Assembly: GCF_000155615.1 (NCBI RefSeq)
Contig: NZ_DS989915.1
Location: 3,273,095 to 3,337,094, forward strand
Direction of reading: 5' to 3'
Length of the DNA: 64,000 nucleotides
Source of the DNA: Alcanivorax sp. DG881
GTDB taxonomy: Bacteria; Pseudomonadota; Gammaproteobacteria; Pseudomonadales; Alcanivoracaceae
Shown: piece by piece, positions 1 through 9,046 of the stretch
Layout of the letters: each line of letters opens with the position of its first letter
How positions within the stretch are numbered: position 1 is the stretch's first letter
The notes under the pieces: generated by a model
The model's database searches: none
What the model was told of the DNA's origin: nothing
The model's input: the letters and a program-made list of their open reading frames with translations, nothing else
Translations under genes and position numbers: made by a program

Positions 1-822
1 GATAGTGCTTTTGAAGGTGATGTCTCCAATAATAGGTAGCTTCAGCAAAGTACGGTCAATCCAGTTCCTGAAAGCCTCAGACCGCTTGCGTGTTTCACTG
101 ACGGCAATGCCGAATACGATTAGCGATACCATGATTATAAAAAAGTTGGCTTGAAGAGCTTCGGATAAGCCAATGACGAACTGAGTAAATGCTGGCAATT
201 CAGCACCAAAGCCATCAAAAAGTTCTTTAAATGTTGGTACTACTTTAATCAAAAGAATAGCGGTGACAATAATCGCAACACAAATGACGGCGATGGGATA
301 TTTCATTGCTTTTTTGATTTTTTGTTTCAGGGCTTCACTTTTTTCTTTGTACAGTGCGACTCGATCCAGCATGGTTTCTAATGCACCTGATTGCTCGCCG
401 GCGTCAACCAGGCTGCAATATAGATCATCAAAAAGTAGCGGATGTTTTTGTAGTGCCCCGGCAAAGTTATTACCGCCTTCCACATCTGCTTTGATTTTTA
501 GGACTACATCCTTCATTGAGGGGTTGTCTAGCCCATCCGCTACAATTTCAAAGGCTTGAACTAGCGGTACGCCGGCTTTCATCATGGTCGCCATTTGGCG
601 GGTGAAAATAGCGATATCCATGGGCTTGATTTTTTTCTTGCCGCCCAGGTTGATTTCCCGCTTTTTGGCTACTTTTTTTGCATTAATACCTTGCTTGCGC
701 AGTTCTGCACGAACAAGGGCGGCGCCTTTCCCGGAGGTTTCCCCTTTAACCTTTTTCCCCTGACGGTCCAGGCCTTCATAGGTAAACGTAGCTGATTTTT
801 GTTGTGCTGCTTTAGTCGCCAT
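1..822 (-). CDS. pilC: Type IV pilus inner-membrane platform protein PilC (3' end outside window)
   Basis: Reading the minus strand from the ATG at 822 gives an open frame that runs off the window edge: about 274 residues of a protein that is usually about 405. PilC is the polytopic inner-membrane platform that works with the PilB and PilT ATPases in pilus extension and retraction. Visible features are the cytoplasmic GspF/PilC domain (around residues 65-190, including FTRQMATMMKAGVPL and DAGEQSGALE), a hydrophobic segment around 195-215 (YPIAVICVAIIVTAILLIKV) and a second near 235-255. It begins only 2 bases after the pilB stop, so the two are certainly one transcript. Base composition is more AT-rich than the rest of the window, as is pilA. 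The pilD gene expected next would lie outside. Confidence 0.95.
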   Translation of the reverse strand, partial: MATKAAQQKSATFTYEGLDRQGKKVKGETSGKGAALVRAELRKQGINAKKVAKKREINLGGKKKIKPMDIAIFTRQMATMMKAGVPLVQAFEIVADGLDNPSMKDVVLKIKADVEGGNNFAGALQKHPLLFDDLYCSLVDAGEQSGALETMLDRVALYKEKSEALKQKIKKAMKYPIAVICVAIIVTAILLIKVVPTFKELFDGFGAELPAFTQFVIGLSEALQANFFIIMVSLIVFGIAVSETRKRSEAFRNWIDRTLLKLPIIGDITFKSTI

Positions 823-824
823 AA

Positions 825-2531
825 TTAATGTCCGCTGGTGACACGGTTAATTTCTTCCAGGCTGGTAACCCCCTGCATTGCTTTTACCAGGCCGGAGCGA
901 TGAAGATCATTAAAGCCTTCTTTCCGGCATTGGTCGGCAATTTCAATGGAGTTCCCTTCTTCCATAATAATGCGCGCGATACCGTCAGTGATTTTGACAA
1001 CCTCATAGACACCTACGCGCCCTTTGTAACCGTTCTTGCATTTATCGCAGCCTTCCGGCCCGTACACAGTAAAACCGCTGGAGATGTCATCTTCCGTGAA
1101 ACCCATCTCAAGCAGCGATTGTTTGGGGATATCCACGGCCGTTTTGCAGTGCTCACAAAGACGGCGCGCCAGACGCTGAGCAATAATCAATAATACCGAG
1201 GTGGCAATATTGAAGGAGGGAACCCCCATGTTGCGAAGGCGTGTCAGGGTTTCCGGGGCGCTGTTGGTGTGCAGGGTGGAAAGTACAAGGTGCCCGGTCT
1301 GGGCGGCCTTTACCGCAATTTCGGCGGTTTCCAGATCGCGAATTTCCCCGACCAGAATCACGTCAGGATCCTGGCGCAGGAAGGCGCGCAGGGCAGAGGA
1401 GAAATTCATGCCCTGCTTCGGGTTCACGTTGACCTGATTTACCCCTTCCAGGTTGATTTCCACCGGGTCTTCCGCCGTGGAGATGTTGAGTTCCGGCGTA
1501 TTGAGGATATTCACCCCGGTATACAGCGAAACGGTTTTCCCCGAGCCAGTAGGGCCGGTGACCAGGATCATGCCTTGGGGTTTGTGCAGGGCATCCAGGT
1601 ACATCTGTTTTTGTTCGTCTTCGTAGCCCAGCGCCTCGATGCCCATCTTGGCGGATTCCGGATCCAGGATACGTAAGACAATTTTTTCGCCAAACAGGGT
1701 AGGGCAGGTGTTTACCCGGAAGTCGATGGCCCGGGTCTTGGAGATTTTAAGCTTGATACGGCCGTCCTGAGGAACCCGGCGCTCGGAGATATCCAGTCGC
1801 GACATTACTTTTAGGCGGGCGGATAGTTTGCTGGCAATATTGATAGGCGGCTTCGATACGGTTTGCAGAATACCGTCCTGGCGAAAGCGTACCCGGTAGG
1901 TTTTCTCGTAGGGCTCGAAGTGCAAGTCGGATGCTCCTCCCTTAATAGCATCAAGAAGAAGCTTGTTAACGAAGCGAACAATCGGTGCGTCATCGGCCCC
2001 TGATTGGGTTTCATCCTTCTTCTCTTCGCCGCCGCCGATGTCCAGGTTATCCAGTCCGTCATCCAGATCGCCGAAGGCATCGCCTTCAGTTTCAGACTCT
2101 ACCGCGTCGATCCATTGTGTTAATTTGTCCTCTTCGACAATCACCGTCTCAACGTTTAGACCAGTATTAAAACGGATTTCTTCCAGCGCCGGGAGGTTGG
2201 TGGGATCTGAAACGGCAACGAACAGGCGACTTCCCCGCCGGAAAAGGGGCAGAACGTGGTGCTTGTTGATCAGCTTAGGGTCAACAAGATCTTTAACCAA
2301 GCTGTCACGTTGAAAGCTGCTCAGGTCGAGAATCGGGTCCCCGAATTCTTCTGCTACGGCACCTGCAACTTGTCTGGCCGTCAGTTTTCCGCTGGCAACG
2401 ATCTGGCGTACCAAGCTGGTCTTCTCCTGGCGAGCCTGCTGTAGAATTTGCTCAGCGCTGTCTGCGTCTAACAGACCCTGTTGTATCAATCGGTGCGGTA
2501 AGCCGCTGAATGAGGCGGTTTGGCTAGTCAT
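825..2531 (-). CDS. pilB: Type IV pilus assembly ATPase PilB
   Basis: This hexameric cytoplasmic ATPase powers pilin polymerisation. The protein has 568 residues from the ATG at 2531 (MTSQTASFSGLP), the usual PilB length. An in-frame start 126 bases further upstream would add a basic stretch unlike the family and is rejected. Features in order: N-terminal MshEN/GspE_N domain (about residues 1-150), an acidic linker (DDGLDNLDIGGGEE), then the GspE/PulE ATPase core. The core has Walker A GPTGSGKT, an Asp box, Walker B (DPDVILVGEIRD), a His box (GHLVLSTLHTN) and the zinc tetracysteine pair (LCEHCK and GCDKCKNGYKGR). It is divergent from pilA and followed directly by pilC, the arrangement known from Pseudomonas. 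Confidence 0.97.
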   Translation of the reverse strand: MTSQTASFSGLPHRLIQQGLLDADSAEQILQQARQEKTSLVRQIVASGKLTARQVAGAVAEEFGDPILDLSSFQRDSLVKDLVDPKLINKHHVLPLFRRGSRLFVAVSDPTNLPALEEIRFNTGLNVETVIVEEDKLTQWIDAVESETEGDAFGDLDDGLDNLDIGGGEEKKDETQSGADDAPIVRFVNKLLLDAIKGGASDLHFEPYEKTYRVRFRQDGILQTVSKPPINIASKLSARLKVMSRLDISERRVPQDGRIKLKISKTRAIDFRVNTCPTLFGEKIVLRILDPESAKMGIEALGYEDEQKQMYLDALHKPQGMILVTGPTGSGKTVSLYTGVNILNTPELNISTAEDPVEINLEGVNQVNVNPKQGMNFSSALRAFLRQDPDVILVGEIRDLETAEIAVKAAQTGHLVLSTLHTNSAPETLTRLRNMGVPSFNIATSVLLIIAQRLARRLCEHCKTAVDIPKQSLLEMGFTEDDISSGFTVYGPEGCDKCKNGYKGRVGVYEVVKITDGIARIIMEEGNSIEIADQCRKEGFNDLHRSGLVKAMQGVTSLEEINRVTSGH

Positions 2532-2699
2532 GGCAACCTGCTTGTTTATGCTTAGTCTGGTCGGTGCGCCCAACACTTTTTTCCTAACATACCGTGTGTG
2601 TACGTGGCTGGGAAGGCCAGATGTCGCAAAATCAGTACCTTGCCACCGATTTCTCACCTACTTCTACAATTTGCCTGATCGTATGAAACGGGGGCGCAG

Positions 2700-2735
2700 G
2701 ACCGAAACCAAAACGGGCGAGAGCCCGTATCGGTC
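2700..2735. other. Nested hairpin in pilB-pilA intergenic region
   Basis: ACGGGC-GAGA-GCCCGT forms a stem with a tetraloop at 2713-2728. It is enclosed by GACCGA (2700-2705) and TCGGTC (2730-2735), with an asymmetric internal loop. No T-tract follows on either strand, so it is a poor terminator. It could be a 5'-leader structure of the pilBC transcript. The rest of 2532-3051 holds the pilA regulatory sequences listed separately and no convincing gene. Confidence 0.4.
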
Positions 2736-2813
2736 ATCTTTGGAGTGCATCGCATTGGCTACGATTATCAGCAGCAATGCGGATGGGTTGGGGGAGGGGG
2801 TGAGGGCAAAAGG

Positions 2814-2870
2814 TGTCAGTTGTTGGCGACATGAGTGACATGGAGTGTCATGAGGTGGCATTCCATGTCA
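2814..2870 (+). promoter_or_regulatory. Cluster of TGTC/GACA motifs, candidate PilR enhancer
   Basis: Five TGTC or GACA tetrads lie in 57 bases (2814, 2828, 2837, 2846, 2866), including the dyad TGACA-TGGAG-TGTCA. In P. aeruginosa, PilR binds repeated (C/G)TGTC motifs upstream of the sigma-54 pilA promoter. Here the cluster ends about 100 bases upstream of the sigma-54 element, a plausible enhancer distance. The assignment to PilR is inference, since the pilSR genes are not in the window. Confidence 0.5.
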
Positions 2871-2968
2871 TAGGGCGGAGCTTCGGCGGTTGATTGCCTG
2901 ATGGTTGTAATCCTCATGAGTGCTTGAAATAGCCCGTTTTCAATAAAATTTCCTCAATAGGATCAGGT

Positions 2969-2984
2969 TGGCACGCTCCATGCT
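2969..2984 (+). promoter_or_regulatory. Sigma-54 promoter of pilA
   Basis: TGGCACG-N4-ATGCT matches the -24/-12 consensus TGGCACG-N4-TTGCW with one mismatch, retaining the essential GG and GC at the right spacing. It lies 67 bases upstream of the pilA ATG, leaving a 5' leader of roughly 55 bases. Pilin genes of Pseudomonas-type bacteria are known to use RpoN with PilSR. Confidence 0.85.
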
Positions 2985-3051
2985 TTGAAAGCACACAGAT
3001 GCTCGCCTAGGGTGGGTTCAAAAAAATTTGCCAATGATTGGAGAAATCAAA

Positions 3052-3531
3052 ATGAAGAAGCAAATCCAGAAGGGTTTCACCCTTATCGAATTGATGATCG
3101 TTGTGGCGATCATTGGTATTTTGGCTGCTGTCGCGCTGCCAGCTTATCAAGATTACACAGTACGTGCCCAAGTGTCTGAAGGTATGATCGCTGCGAGCGC
3201 CGTGCGTACAGGGGTGACCGAAATGTTTGCGAATGGCGGTATGAATGGTGTTAACGCCTATGCCACTGAAATTGCCAATGATCAAGCGGCTCTGACGACT
3301 AATCGAATTACTGCGATCGCTGTCGATGGTGCTACTGGCGCTATTACTGTGACTCTTGCTGGTATCGCCCAGCTTGGTGGTGACAACGTGTTGGCTATGG
3401 TTCCTCAGATTGGTGGTGCTGCCATTTCTAATGCTAATTCTACGGGTTCTGTTGAGTGGGTTTGTACCCAGGCGGCAGGTGCTCCGACGACTATCGAAGC
3501 TAAGTACCTGCCGGCTGAGTGCCGAGTATAA
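3052..3531 (+). CDS. pilA: Type IV major pilin PilA
   Basis: This is the structural subunit of type IV pili (twitching, adhesion, DNA uptake). The start at 3052 is set by TGGAGA seven bases upstream and gives 159 residues with a short class-IVa leader, MKKQIQKG. Prepilin peptidase would cleave before [20 protein letters not shown], leaving the N-methylated Phe and the conserved Glu5. The C-terminal domain ends with a Cys pair (WVCTQ and PAECRV) that should form the disulfide D-loop. The gene is AT-richer than its neighbours, as pilin genes often are. It has its own sigma-54 promoter and a terminator directly after it, so it is monocistronic. Confidence 0.97.
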   Translation: MKKQIQKGFTLIELMIVVAIIGILAAVALPAYQDYTVRAQVSEGMIAASAVRTGVTEMFANGGMNGVNAYATEIANDQAALTTNRITAIAVDGATGAITVTLAGIAQLGGDNVLAMVPQIGGAAISNANSTGSVEWVCTQAAGAPTTIEAKYLPAECRV

Positions 3532-3573
3532 ACTACGATCGATAGAAGTTATGAGAGTAGCTTCGTTGGATTG

Positions 3574-3605
3574 ACAAAAAACCCGGCTTTTGCCGGGTTT
3601 TTTGT
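3574..3605. terminator. Bidirectional rho-independent terminator between pilA and nadC
   Basis: The stem AAAAAACCCGGC / GCCGGGTTTTTT has a TTTT loop, with T-runs reading out on both strands. It serves convergent pilA (+) and nadC (-). Confidence 0.93.
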
Positions 3606-3641
3606 GCTGTTGTGTCTGGCACTGATTGTGAGCAATGGGCG

Positions 3642-4505
3642 CTATCCTTCTGCATCTTCAGAGCTAAGTCGCAATGATAGATCGGCCGCCTGCACATGTT
3701 TTGTCAGCGCTCCGGACGACATGAACCAGTGCCGTCCGGCCGGCAATGTTCTGGCACTTTTAACGGTCAGATTGCCGGATACTTCCAGTGCGGGGCTCAA
3801 AGCCATTCCAGCCGCTTCTTTCAGCATCTCCACACTAAAATTATCCAGCATGATCTGGTCCGGCATTAGCCCAGCCGCTTCCTCCAGCTCCGCCAGGTTT
3901 TCCACTTCCACAATAATCTTCTTGTCTGGCGCCAGTGCTCGTGCCCGCTCAATAGCGGCGGTGATGCCGCCGCAGGCGGTGACATGGTTTTCCTTGATCA
4001 GAAAGGCGTCGTAGAGGCCGATGCGGTGGTTTTGGCAGCCGCCGCAGAGCACGGCGTATTTCTGGCCGGCGCGCAGGCCGGGAAGGGTTTTTCGGGTGTC
4101 GAGGATGGTGACCTGGCTGCCGGCCACGGCATCCGCGTAGCGGCGGGCGGTGGTGGCGGTACCCATCAGGGTTTGCAGGAAATTCAGGGCAGTGCGCTCG
4201 CCGGTGAGAATCTTGCGGGTATTGCCGCGCAGAGTGCACAAAGTGGTTTCGGCTGGGAGGCGGTCGCCATCCTGGACATGCCATTCAACGTCCACGTCGC
4301 CCAACTGCCGAAACACTTCGTCGGCCCAGGGGGTGCCGCACATGACCGTGTCTTCGCGGGTAATGATGGTGGCGGTGCTGCGGCTGTCCGCGTCGATGAG
4401 CTGGGCGGTGATATCGCCATCGCGGATATCTTCTTCCAGAGCAAAGGTCACATTGCGGGTGATGTCGTCACGAATATAGTCGGGCAGGTTGGCGCTGAAG
4501 GTCAT
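3642..4505 (-). CDS. nadC: Nicotinate-nucleotide pyrophosphorylase (quinolinate phosphoribosyltransferase)
   Basis: NadC converts quinolinate and PRPP to nicotinate mononucleotide, CO2 and PPi in de novo NAD synthesis. The start at 4505 (MTFSANLPDYIRDD) gives 287 residues, the normal length. An upstream in-frame codon would overlap the preceding gene and is not used. Recognisable motifs are LEEDIRDGDIT near the N-terminus, TRKTLPGLRAGQKYAV, GGCQNHRIGLYDAFLIKENH, and the barrel motifs VEVENLAELEEA and MLDNFS. It lies 17 bases behind the symporter gene and next to pilA, as in Pseudomonas. Confidence 0.96.
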   Translation of the reverse strand: MTFSANLPDYIRDDITRNVTFALEEDIRDGDITAQLIDADSRSTATIITREDTVMCGTPWADEVFRQLGDVDVEWHVQDGDRLPAETTLCTLRGNTRKILTGERTALNFLQTLMGTATTARRYADAVAGSQVTILDTRKTLPGLRAGQKYAVLCGGCQNHRIGLYDAFLIKENHVTACGGITAAIERARALAPDKKIIVEVENLAELEEAAGLMPDQIMLDNFSVEMLKEAAGMALSPALEVSGNLTVKSARTLPAGRHWFMSSGALTKHVQAADLSLRLSSEDAEG

Positions 4506-4522
4506 GGGATCTCTGGATACGG

Positions 4523-5953
4523 TTACAGGTCGCGGCCCCGCGCGCATTCATCGAATGCTGGCGGCGGTGGGGCGTGACAGTGACTGTTGACGGCTGTAGC
4601 CGTCAACCGTCCAGGGTAATCCGGGCGGTTGGCGAAGAACTCACGGCTTAGCCGAACCACAATGGGGGACAATAATAACAGAGCGATCAGGTTTGGCACG
4701 GCCATCAGGATATTCATGATGTCGGCCAGTGCCCAGACGAAGTTCAGGCTGACAATGGCGCCTAACGGCACGGCCAGTACCCAGATAATCCTGAACGGCA
4801 TGACCGCCTTGTTGCCGAACAGGAACTGGGTGCAGCGCTCGCTGTACAGGCTCCAGCCCAGCAAGGTGGTAAAGGCAAACACGGCCAGGCTGCAGGCCAC
4901 AATGATGTTGCCGGCACCGCCAAAGGTGGATGAAAACGCCATGGCGGACAGGGGAGCGCCTTTGACGCCACTGTCCCACACGCCGGTAGACACAATCGCC
5001 AGGCCGGTAACGGAGCAGACAATAATGGTGTCGATAAAGGTCCCGAGCATGGCGATGGAGCCCTGTCGGGCGGGATGGTCCGTGTTGGCGGAGGCGTGGG
5101 CGATGGGGGCGCTGCCCAGGCCAGCTTCGTTGGAGAAGATCCCCCGGGCCATACCGAAGCGGATGGCTTCTTTCACCAGCGCCCCGGCAAAACCACCGGC
5201 GGCGGCGGTGCCACTGAAGGCCCCTTCAAAGCACAGGGCCAGAGCATCGGGGATGGCGCTGGCGTGATCCGCCAGAACCACCAGGCCTGCCAGCAGATAG
5301 GCTAGTGCCATAAAGGGCACAATGAAGGTTGCCACGGTGGCGATCCGTTTCATGCCGCCCAGCACCACCATGCCCACCAGGACCGCCAGAGTGACACCGG
5401 TGATCCAGGGTGGCAGACCAAAGCTGTCACTGAGTCCGTGGGCCACGGAGTTGGCCTGGACGCTGTTACCGATCCCGAAACCGGCAATCATGCCGAAGAC
5501 GGCAAAGGCGATGGCCAGCCAGTGCCAGTTCTTGCCCAGGCCGTTCTTGATGTAATACATGGGGCCGCCCACGTATTGCCCGGCGGCATCTTTTTCCCGG
5601 AAATGGACGGCGAGGACCGCTTCTGCGTATTTGGTCGCCATGCCCACCAGGGCGATCAGCCACATCCAGACCAGGGCACCGGGGCCACCGGAGTGAATGG
5701 CGGTGGCCACGCCGACAATATTACCGGTACCAATGGTGGCAGACAGCGACGTGGCGAGGGCGGCGCCGGCACCGATGGTGCCCACCCCGCGCTGCGGCCC
5801 CAGCATTTGCCGGAAACCGAAACCCAGCTGGCGCAAGGGCAGGAAGCCAAGAATGAGGGTGAGATAAATGCCTGTGCCGGCGATGAGAATCAGCGCCGGC
5901 CATCCCCACAGAAGACCACTAATCTGTTTGAGTATGGTTACCGTCTGTTCCAT
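4523..5953 (-). CDS. Sodium:alanine/glycine symporter, AGCS family
   Basis: This is a 476-residue inner-membrane carrier of the alanine-or-glycine:cation symporter family (DagA/AlsT type), importing a small neutral amino acid with Na+. The sequence shows about ten or eleven hydrophobic segments, the family signature LSATIGTGNIVGVATAI near residues 70-86, and GGPGALVWMWLIALVGMATKY after it. FSNEAGLGSAPIAHA is also typical. The last 20 residues (SHCHAPPPPAFDECARG) are hydrophilic and cytoplasmic. It may be co-transcribed with nadC 17 bases downstream. The exact substrate cannot be told from sequence. Confidence 0.92.
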   Translation of the reverse strand: MEQTVTILKQISGLLWGWPALILIAGTGIYLTLILGFLPLRQLGFGFRQMLGPQRGVGTIGAGAALATSLSATIGTGNIVGVATAIHSGGPGALVWMWLIALVGMATKYAEAVLAVHFREKDAAGQYVGGPMYYIKNGLGKNWHWLAIAFAVFGMIAGFGIGNSVQANSVAHGLSDSFGLPPWITGVTLAVLVGMVVLGGMKRIATVATFIVPFMALAYLLAGLVVLADHASAIPDALALCFEGAFSGTAAAGGFAGALVKEAIRFGMARGIFSNEAGLGSAPIAHASANTDHPARQGSIAMLGTFIDTIIVCSVTGLAIVSTGVWDSGVKGAPLSAMAFSSTFGGAGNIIVACSLAVFAFTTLLGWSLYSERCTQFLFGNKAVMPFRIIWVLAVPLGAIVSLNFVWALADIMNILMAVPNLIALLLLSPIVVRLSREFFANRPDYPGRLTATAVNSHCHAPPPPAFDECARGRDL

Positions 5954-6184
5954 GGCTATCGTCCAATGCCCCGAAAGGCCTTAGGCTAGGGGAATTTCCG
6001 GGGTAGGGAAAGTGGGGCGTTTTGTTTGTGAGTGCTCGCACACTATTCTGTCAGTGCCAACTAGTTCAAAATTCTTACTCTTGATGCGTGGTAGCGTATT
6101 AAAGTATTAAAACGTTGGTGCCATACACGCCCTGTTTTGATGTATTTCACCCAGCCTGTCGCGGGTTCGCCTGCCGGGGGAGCA

Positions 6185-8434
6185 ATGTCCAAGGTCACAC
6201 AGCTAAAGCCGGTTTCCGGGAAAGCAACGCCAGGCAGCATGCCGCGGCCGCTTGAGAAGGTGTGTGCGCGTTACTTGTCTCTCAGTGCGGCCTACCTTGG
6301 CGATATGCTGGATGGTGCCGATGACAAGCTCTTTGACCTGGCCGAGAAGGAAACCGATAGCGAGCGAGAGCGCTATTTCGAGGCCATGCGCGAGCTGCGC
6401 ATTCAGCGTGCTGGGCTGGTGGGCAGCTTCAAGCAGGCTATCAATCATCAATTTCTGACCCTGGCGCGCCCCCCGGAAACCGAGACACTGGAACAAACGC
6501 CGGTAGATCTGGATTCCCTGACGTTGGTTCACGAGGATGAGCTGGAAACCTCGGTGGCGCTGGACAACATGGCACGCCGGGCCCGAAATGGCTGTAACGA
6601 GCAGCTGAAGGTCCTCTGTCATCGCATCGAATACCTGTTTGAAAGCAAACGGGAAGTGAATGAACACAACAACCCGTTGGAACCCCGCCAGTTGGTGGCC
6701 TGTTTCAGTGAAGGGCTGGAAAAGCTGTCGCTGGATATCAAGGCCCGTCTGATCATCCTCAAGCTGTTCGAGCGGGAAGTGATGGCGGAAACCGGTTATC
6801 TGGTCAGTGAAGCCAACAAGGTATTGATCGATGCCGGGGTGCTGCCGGAAATGAAGTCCGCGCCTATCGCTCCGGCTCGCAAGCCCGGTTCCCGCTTACT
6901 GGCAAGCCAGAGCTCTGACAGTGTGATGCCGACGGCGGGGAATGCCGGCGGCCCCAGCAACGATCAGATGTTCGGTTTATTGCAGGAATTGCTGGTGACC
7001 ATGCGCGGCATGCAGGGTGGCCCGGGTGGGGGTGCGTCCGGCGGCGCGCCGGGCGTAGCCAGTGAGGCGGCCATGGCCGTTATGCAGAACGGGGTGCCCT
7101 ATATGAATGGCGCGCCGGTGGCTAACGCGGCGTCTGTGCATCAGGTCAGTTCCGATGATCTGCTCGGTGTCTTGAACCGCCTGCAGCGGGTAGAGCGTAG
7201 CCTTGGTGAGGATGAAGGCGAAGACCGTGCCGATCTGAAAACAGACCTGTCCGAGTTGCTCGACAATGAGCACGGCGAGGCCATCCATGCCCTGGATCAG
7301 GCCGATGATGATGTCATCAATCTGGTGGCCCTGCTGTTCGATTTCATTCTGGATGACGAAGGCCTGCCCTCGGAAATCAAGGCACTGATTGGCCGCCTGC
7401 AGATCCCGCTGTTGAAAGTAGCGATCATCGATAAAACCTTTTTTAGCAACGACAACCATGAAGCCCGCCTATTGCTGAACATGCTGGCCAGGGCCGGTAG
7501 CCAATGGGATCCGCAGCAAGGTATCCAGGACGACCTCTACCAGCGGATTAATCAGGCGGTGCACCGCATCATTGATGATTACGAAGATGATGCCAGCCTG
7601 TTCTCCTCGCTGTTGCAGGAGTTCCAGCAGTTCTTCGATAACCAGAAAAGCCGTTCCGATCGTGTGGAACAGCGAGTTCGCGAGGCTGAAGAGGGCAAGG
7701 CCCGTGCGGAGCAGGCCCGTAGCGAAGTGGTGGCGGTGCTGGATAAGCGGATGGCCGGGCGGCAGCTGCCGGATGTGGTGGTGCGTCTGCTGCGCCAGGG
7801 TTGGCAACAGGTGTTGTACTTGACCTGGCTGCGCGAAGGCGATGATAGCGGATTGTGGCAGCAGCAGGTGAAGGTGGTCGATGCGGTGGTCTGGAGTGTG
7901 CTGGAGCACCGGGAGCAGGCGGCCCTGGAAAAACTGAAGGATCTGAGTCCGAAGCTGCTCAAGACTCTGCACAGTGGTCTCAGCCAGATTAACTACGATG
8001 CGGTGGAAACCAAGCAGCTGCTGGTTAAATTCCGTGATGTGCATCAGCAGCTGCTCAAGGGGCTGCAGACGGAGCGGGTGGCGGTGGAGCCAGAGCAGCC
8101 CGCCGAACCGGCCCAGCCGGAAACGGTGCCGGAATTGCCGGAAAATCATTTCCTGGTGAAGAAATGCAGTCAGCTGGCGCCGGGGCAGTGGATTGAAATT
8201 CAGGACGACGGCGAACCGCGCCGTGCCAAGCTGGCGGCCAACATCCGAGCCGGCGTGAAAATGGTGTTTACCAACCGCCGGGGTATCAAGGTGCAGGAGT
8301 TTTCTGCTTACACCTTGGCCGTTGCCCTGCATAACGGGACTGTTAAACTCATTGAAGAGGGAGCCCTGTTTGATCGGGCTCTGGAAGCAGTTATTGGCGA
8401 TCTGCGTCGCATGCAGGGCAACGTGCAACACTAA
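6185..8434 (+). CDS. DUF1631 family protein
   Basis: Start chosen at 6185 (MSKVTQLKP) because GGGGGAG lies directly upstream; 749 residues. The protein matches the DUF1631 family, which is large, cytoplasmic, found in Pseudomonas-like bacteria and without an established function. Visible are a mostly helical N-terminal half, a Gly/Ala/Met-rich low-complexity linker around residues 240-320, an acidic helical middle (including EDEGEDRADLKTDLSELLD), and a coiled-coil-like stretch around 490-530 (RSDRVEQRVREAEEGKARAE). A beta-rich C-terminal domain includes FTNRRGIKVQEFSAYTLA. No signal peptide or membrane segment is seen. From memory, a relative sits in the same nadC-ampD interval in Pseudomonas, so the linkage looks conserved. 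No enzymatic motif was recognised. Confidence 0.8.
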   Translation: MSKVTQLKPVSGKATPGSMPRPLEKVCARYLSLSAAYLGDMLDGADDKLFDLAEKETDSERERYFEAMRELRIQRAGLVGSFKQAINHQFLTLARPPETETLEQTPVDLDSLTLVHEDELETSVALDNMARRARNGCNEQLKVLCHRIEYLFESKREVNEHNNPLEPRQLVACFSEGLEKLSLDIKARLIILKLFEREVMAETGYLVSEANKVLIDAGVLPEMKSAPIAPARKPGSRLLASQSSDSVMPTAGNAGGPSNDQMFGLLQELLVTMRGMQGGPGGGASGGAPGVASEAAMAVMQNGVPYMNGAPVANAASVHQVSSDDLLGVLNRLQRVERSLGEDEGEDRADLKTDLSELLDNEHGEAIHALDQADDDVINLVALLFDFILDDEGLPSEIKALIGRLQIPLLKVAIIDKTFFSNDNHEARLLLNMLARAGSQWDPQQGIQDDLYQRINQAVHRIIDDYEDDASLFSSLLQEFQQFFDNQKSRSDRVEQRVREAEEGKARAEQARSEVVAVLDKRMAGRQLPDVVVRLLRQGWQQVLYLTWLREGDDSGLWQQQVKVVDAVVWSVLEHREQAALEKLKDLSPKLLKTLHSGLSQINYDAVETKQLLVKFRDVHQQLLKGLQTERVAVEPEQPAEPAQPETVPELPENHFLVKKCSQLAPGQWIEIQDDGEPRRAKLAANIRAGVKMVFTNRRGIKVQEFSAYTLAVALHNGTVKLIEEGALFDRALEAVIGDLRRMQGNVQH

Positions 8435-8479
8435 CCCCTGCCGTATTCATCCCGGCGCAGGCAAAAGGAGCTTGCGCGG

Positions 8480-9046
8480 GTGCTTACCCTTTCCGGACAT
8501 CGTGTCGATCAGGCGCAATGGTGCCCATCCCCCAATTTTAACGAACGCCCTGATCCGGCCGATATCTCGTTGCTGGTGATCCATAACATCAGTTTGCCGC
8601 CGAGCCAGTTTGGCGGCGGCCATATCGAAGCGTTTTTTCAAAACTGCCTGAACCCGGCGGATCACCCCTATTTTGAAACCATCCACCAATTGACGGTGTC
8701 GTCCCACTTTCTGATTCGTCGTGACGGTGGCCTGCTACAGTTTGTGCCGTGCGATAAGCGAGCCTGGCATGCCGGCGTATCCACGTTTCAGGGGCGGGAA
8801 AACTGCAATGATTTCTCCCTCGGTATCGAACTGGAGGGGGCCGATAACATCCCCTACGAAAACGCCCAGTACGCCACGCTGGCTGCGCTGACGCAGCTTT
8901 TGCAGCATCACTATCCTGCTATTACCGATGCCCGCATTACCGGCCATGAACATATTGCACCGGGAAGAAAAACGGACCCCGGCCCGGCGTTCGACTGGCG
9001 GCGTTACCGTGAACAACTGGCCGATTTCAGGGAGGAAAAGGCATGA
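8480..9046 (+). CDS. ampD: 1,6-anhydro-N-acetylmuramyl-L-alanine amidase AmpD
   Basis: This cytoplasmic zinc amidase removes the stem peptide from anhydro-muropeptides during cell-wall recycling and so limits AmpR-driven beta-lactamase induction. It has 188 residues from a GTG start preceded by AGGAG. Motifs of the Amidase_2 fold are visible: LLVIHNISLPP (first zinc His), HFLIRRDGGLLQFV, AWHAGVS, NDFSLGIELEG, and ITGHEHIAPGRKTDPGPAFDW (second zinc His and the Asp ligand). Its stop overlaps the ampE start by four bases. An AmpG-like permease, which would import the substrate, lies at 22.2-23.7 kb. Confidence 0.96.
   Translation: MLTLSGHRVDQAQWCPSPNFNERPDPADISLLVIHNISLPPSQFGGGHIEAFFQNCLNPADHPYFETIHQLTVSSHFLIRRDGGLLQFVPCDKRAWHAGVSTFQGRENCNDFSLGIELEGADNIPYENAQYATLAALTQLLQHHYPAITDARITGHEHIAPGRKTDPGPAFDWRRYREQLADFREEKA

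Noticed and set aside
2532..2657. N-terminal extension of PilB (upstream in-frame start)
   Set aside because: The added 42 residues are unlike any PilB. The start at 2531 gives the normal family length and a ribosome-site-like AGCAGG.
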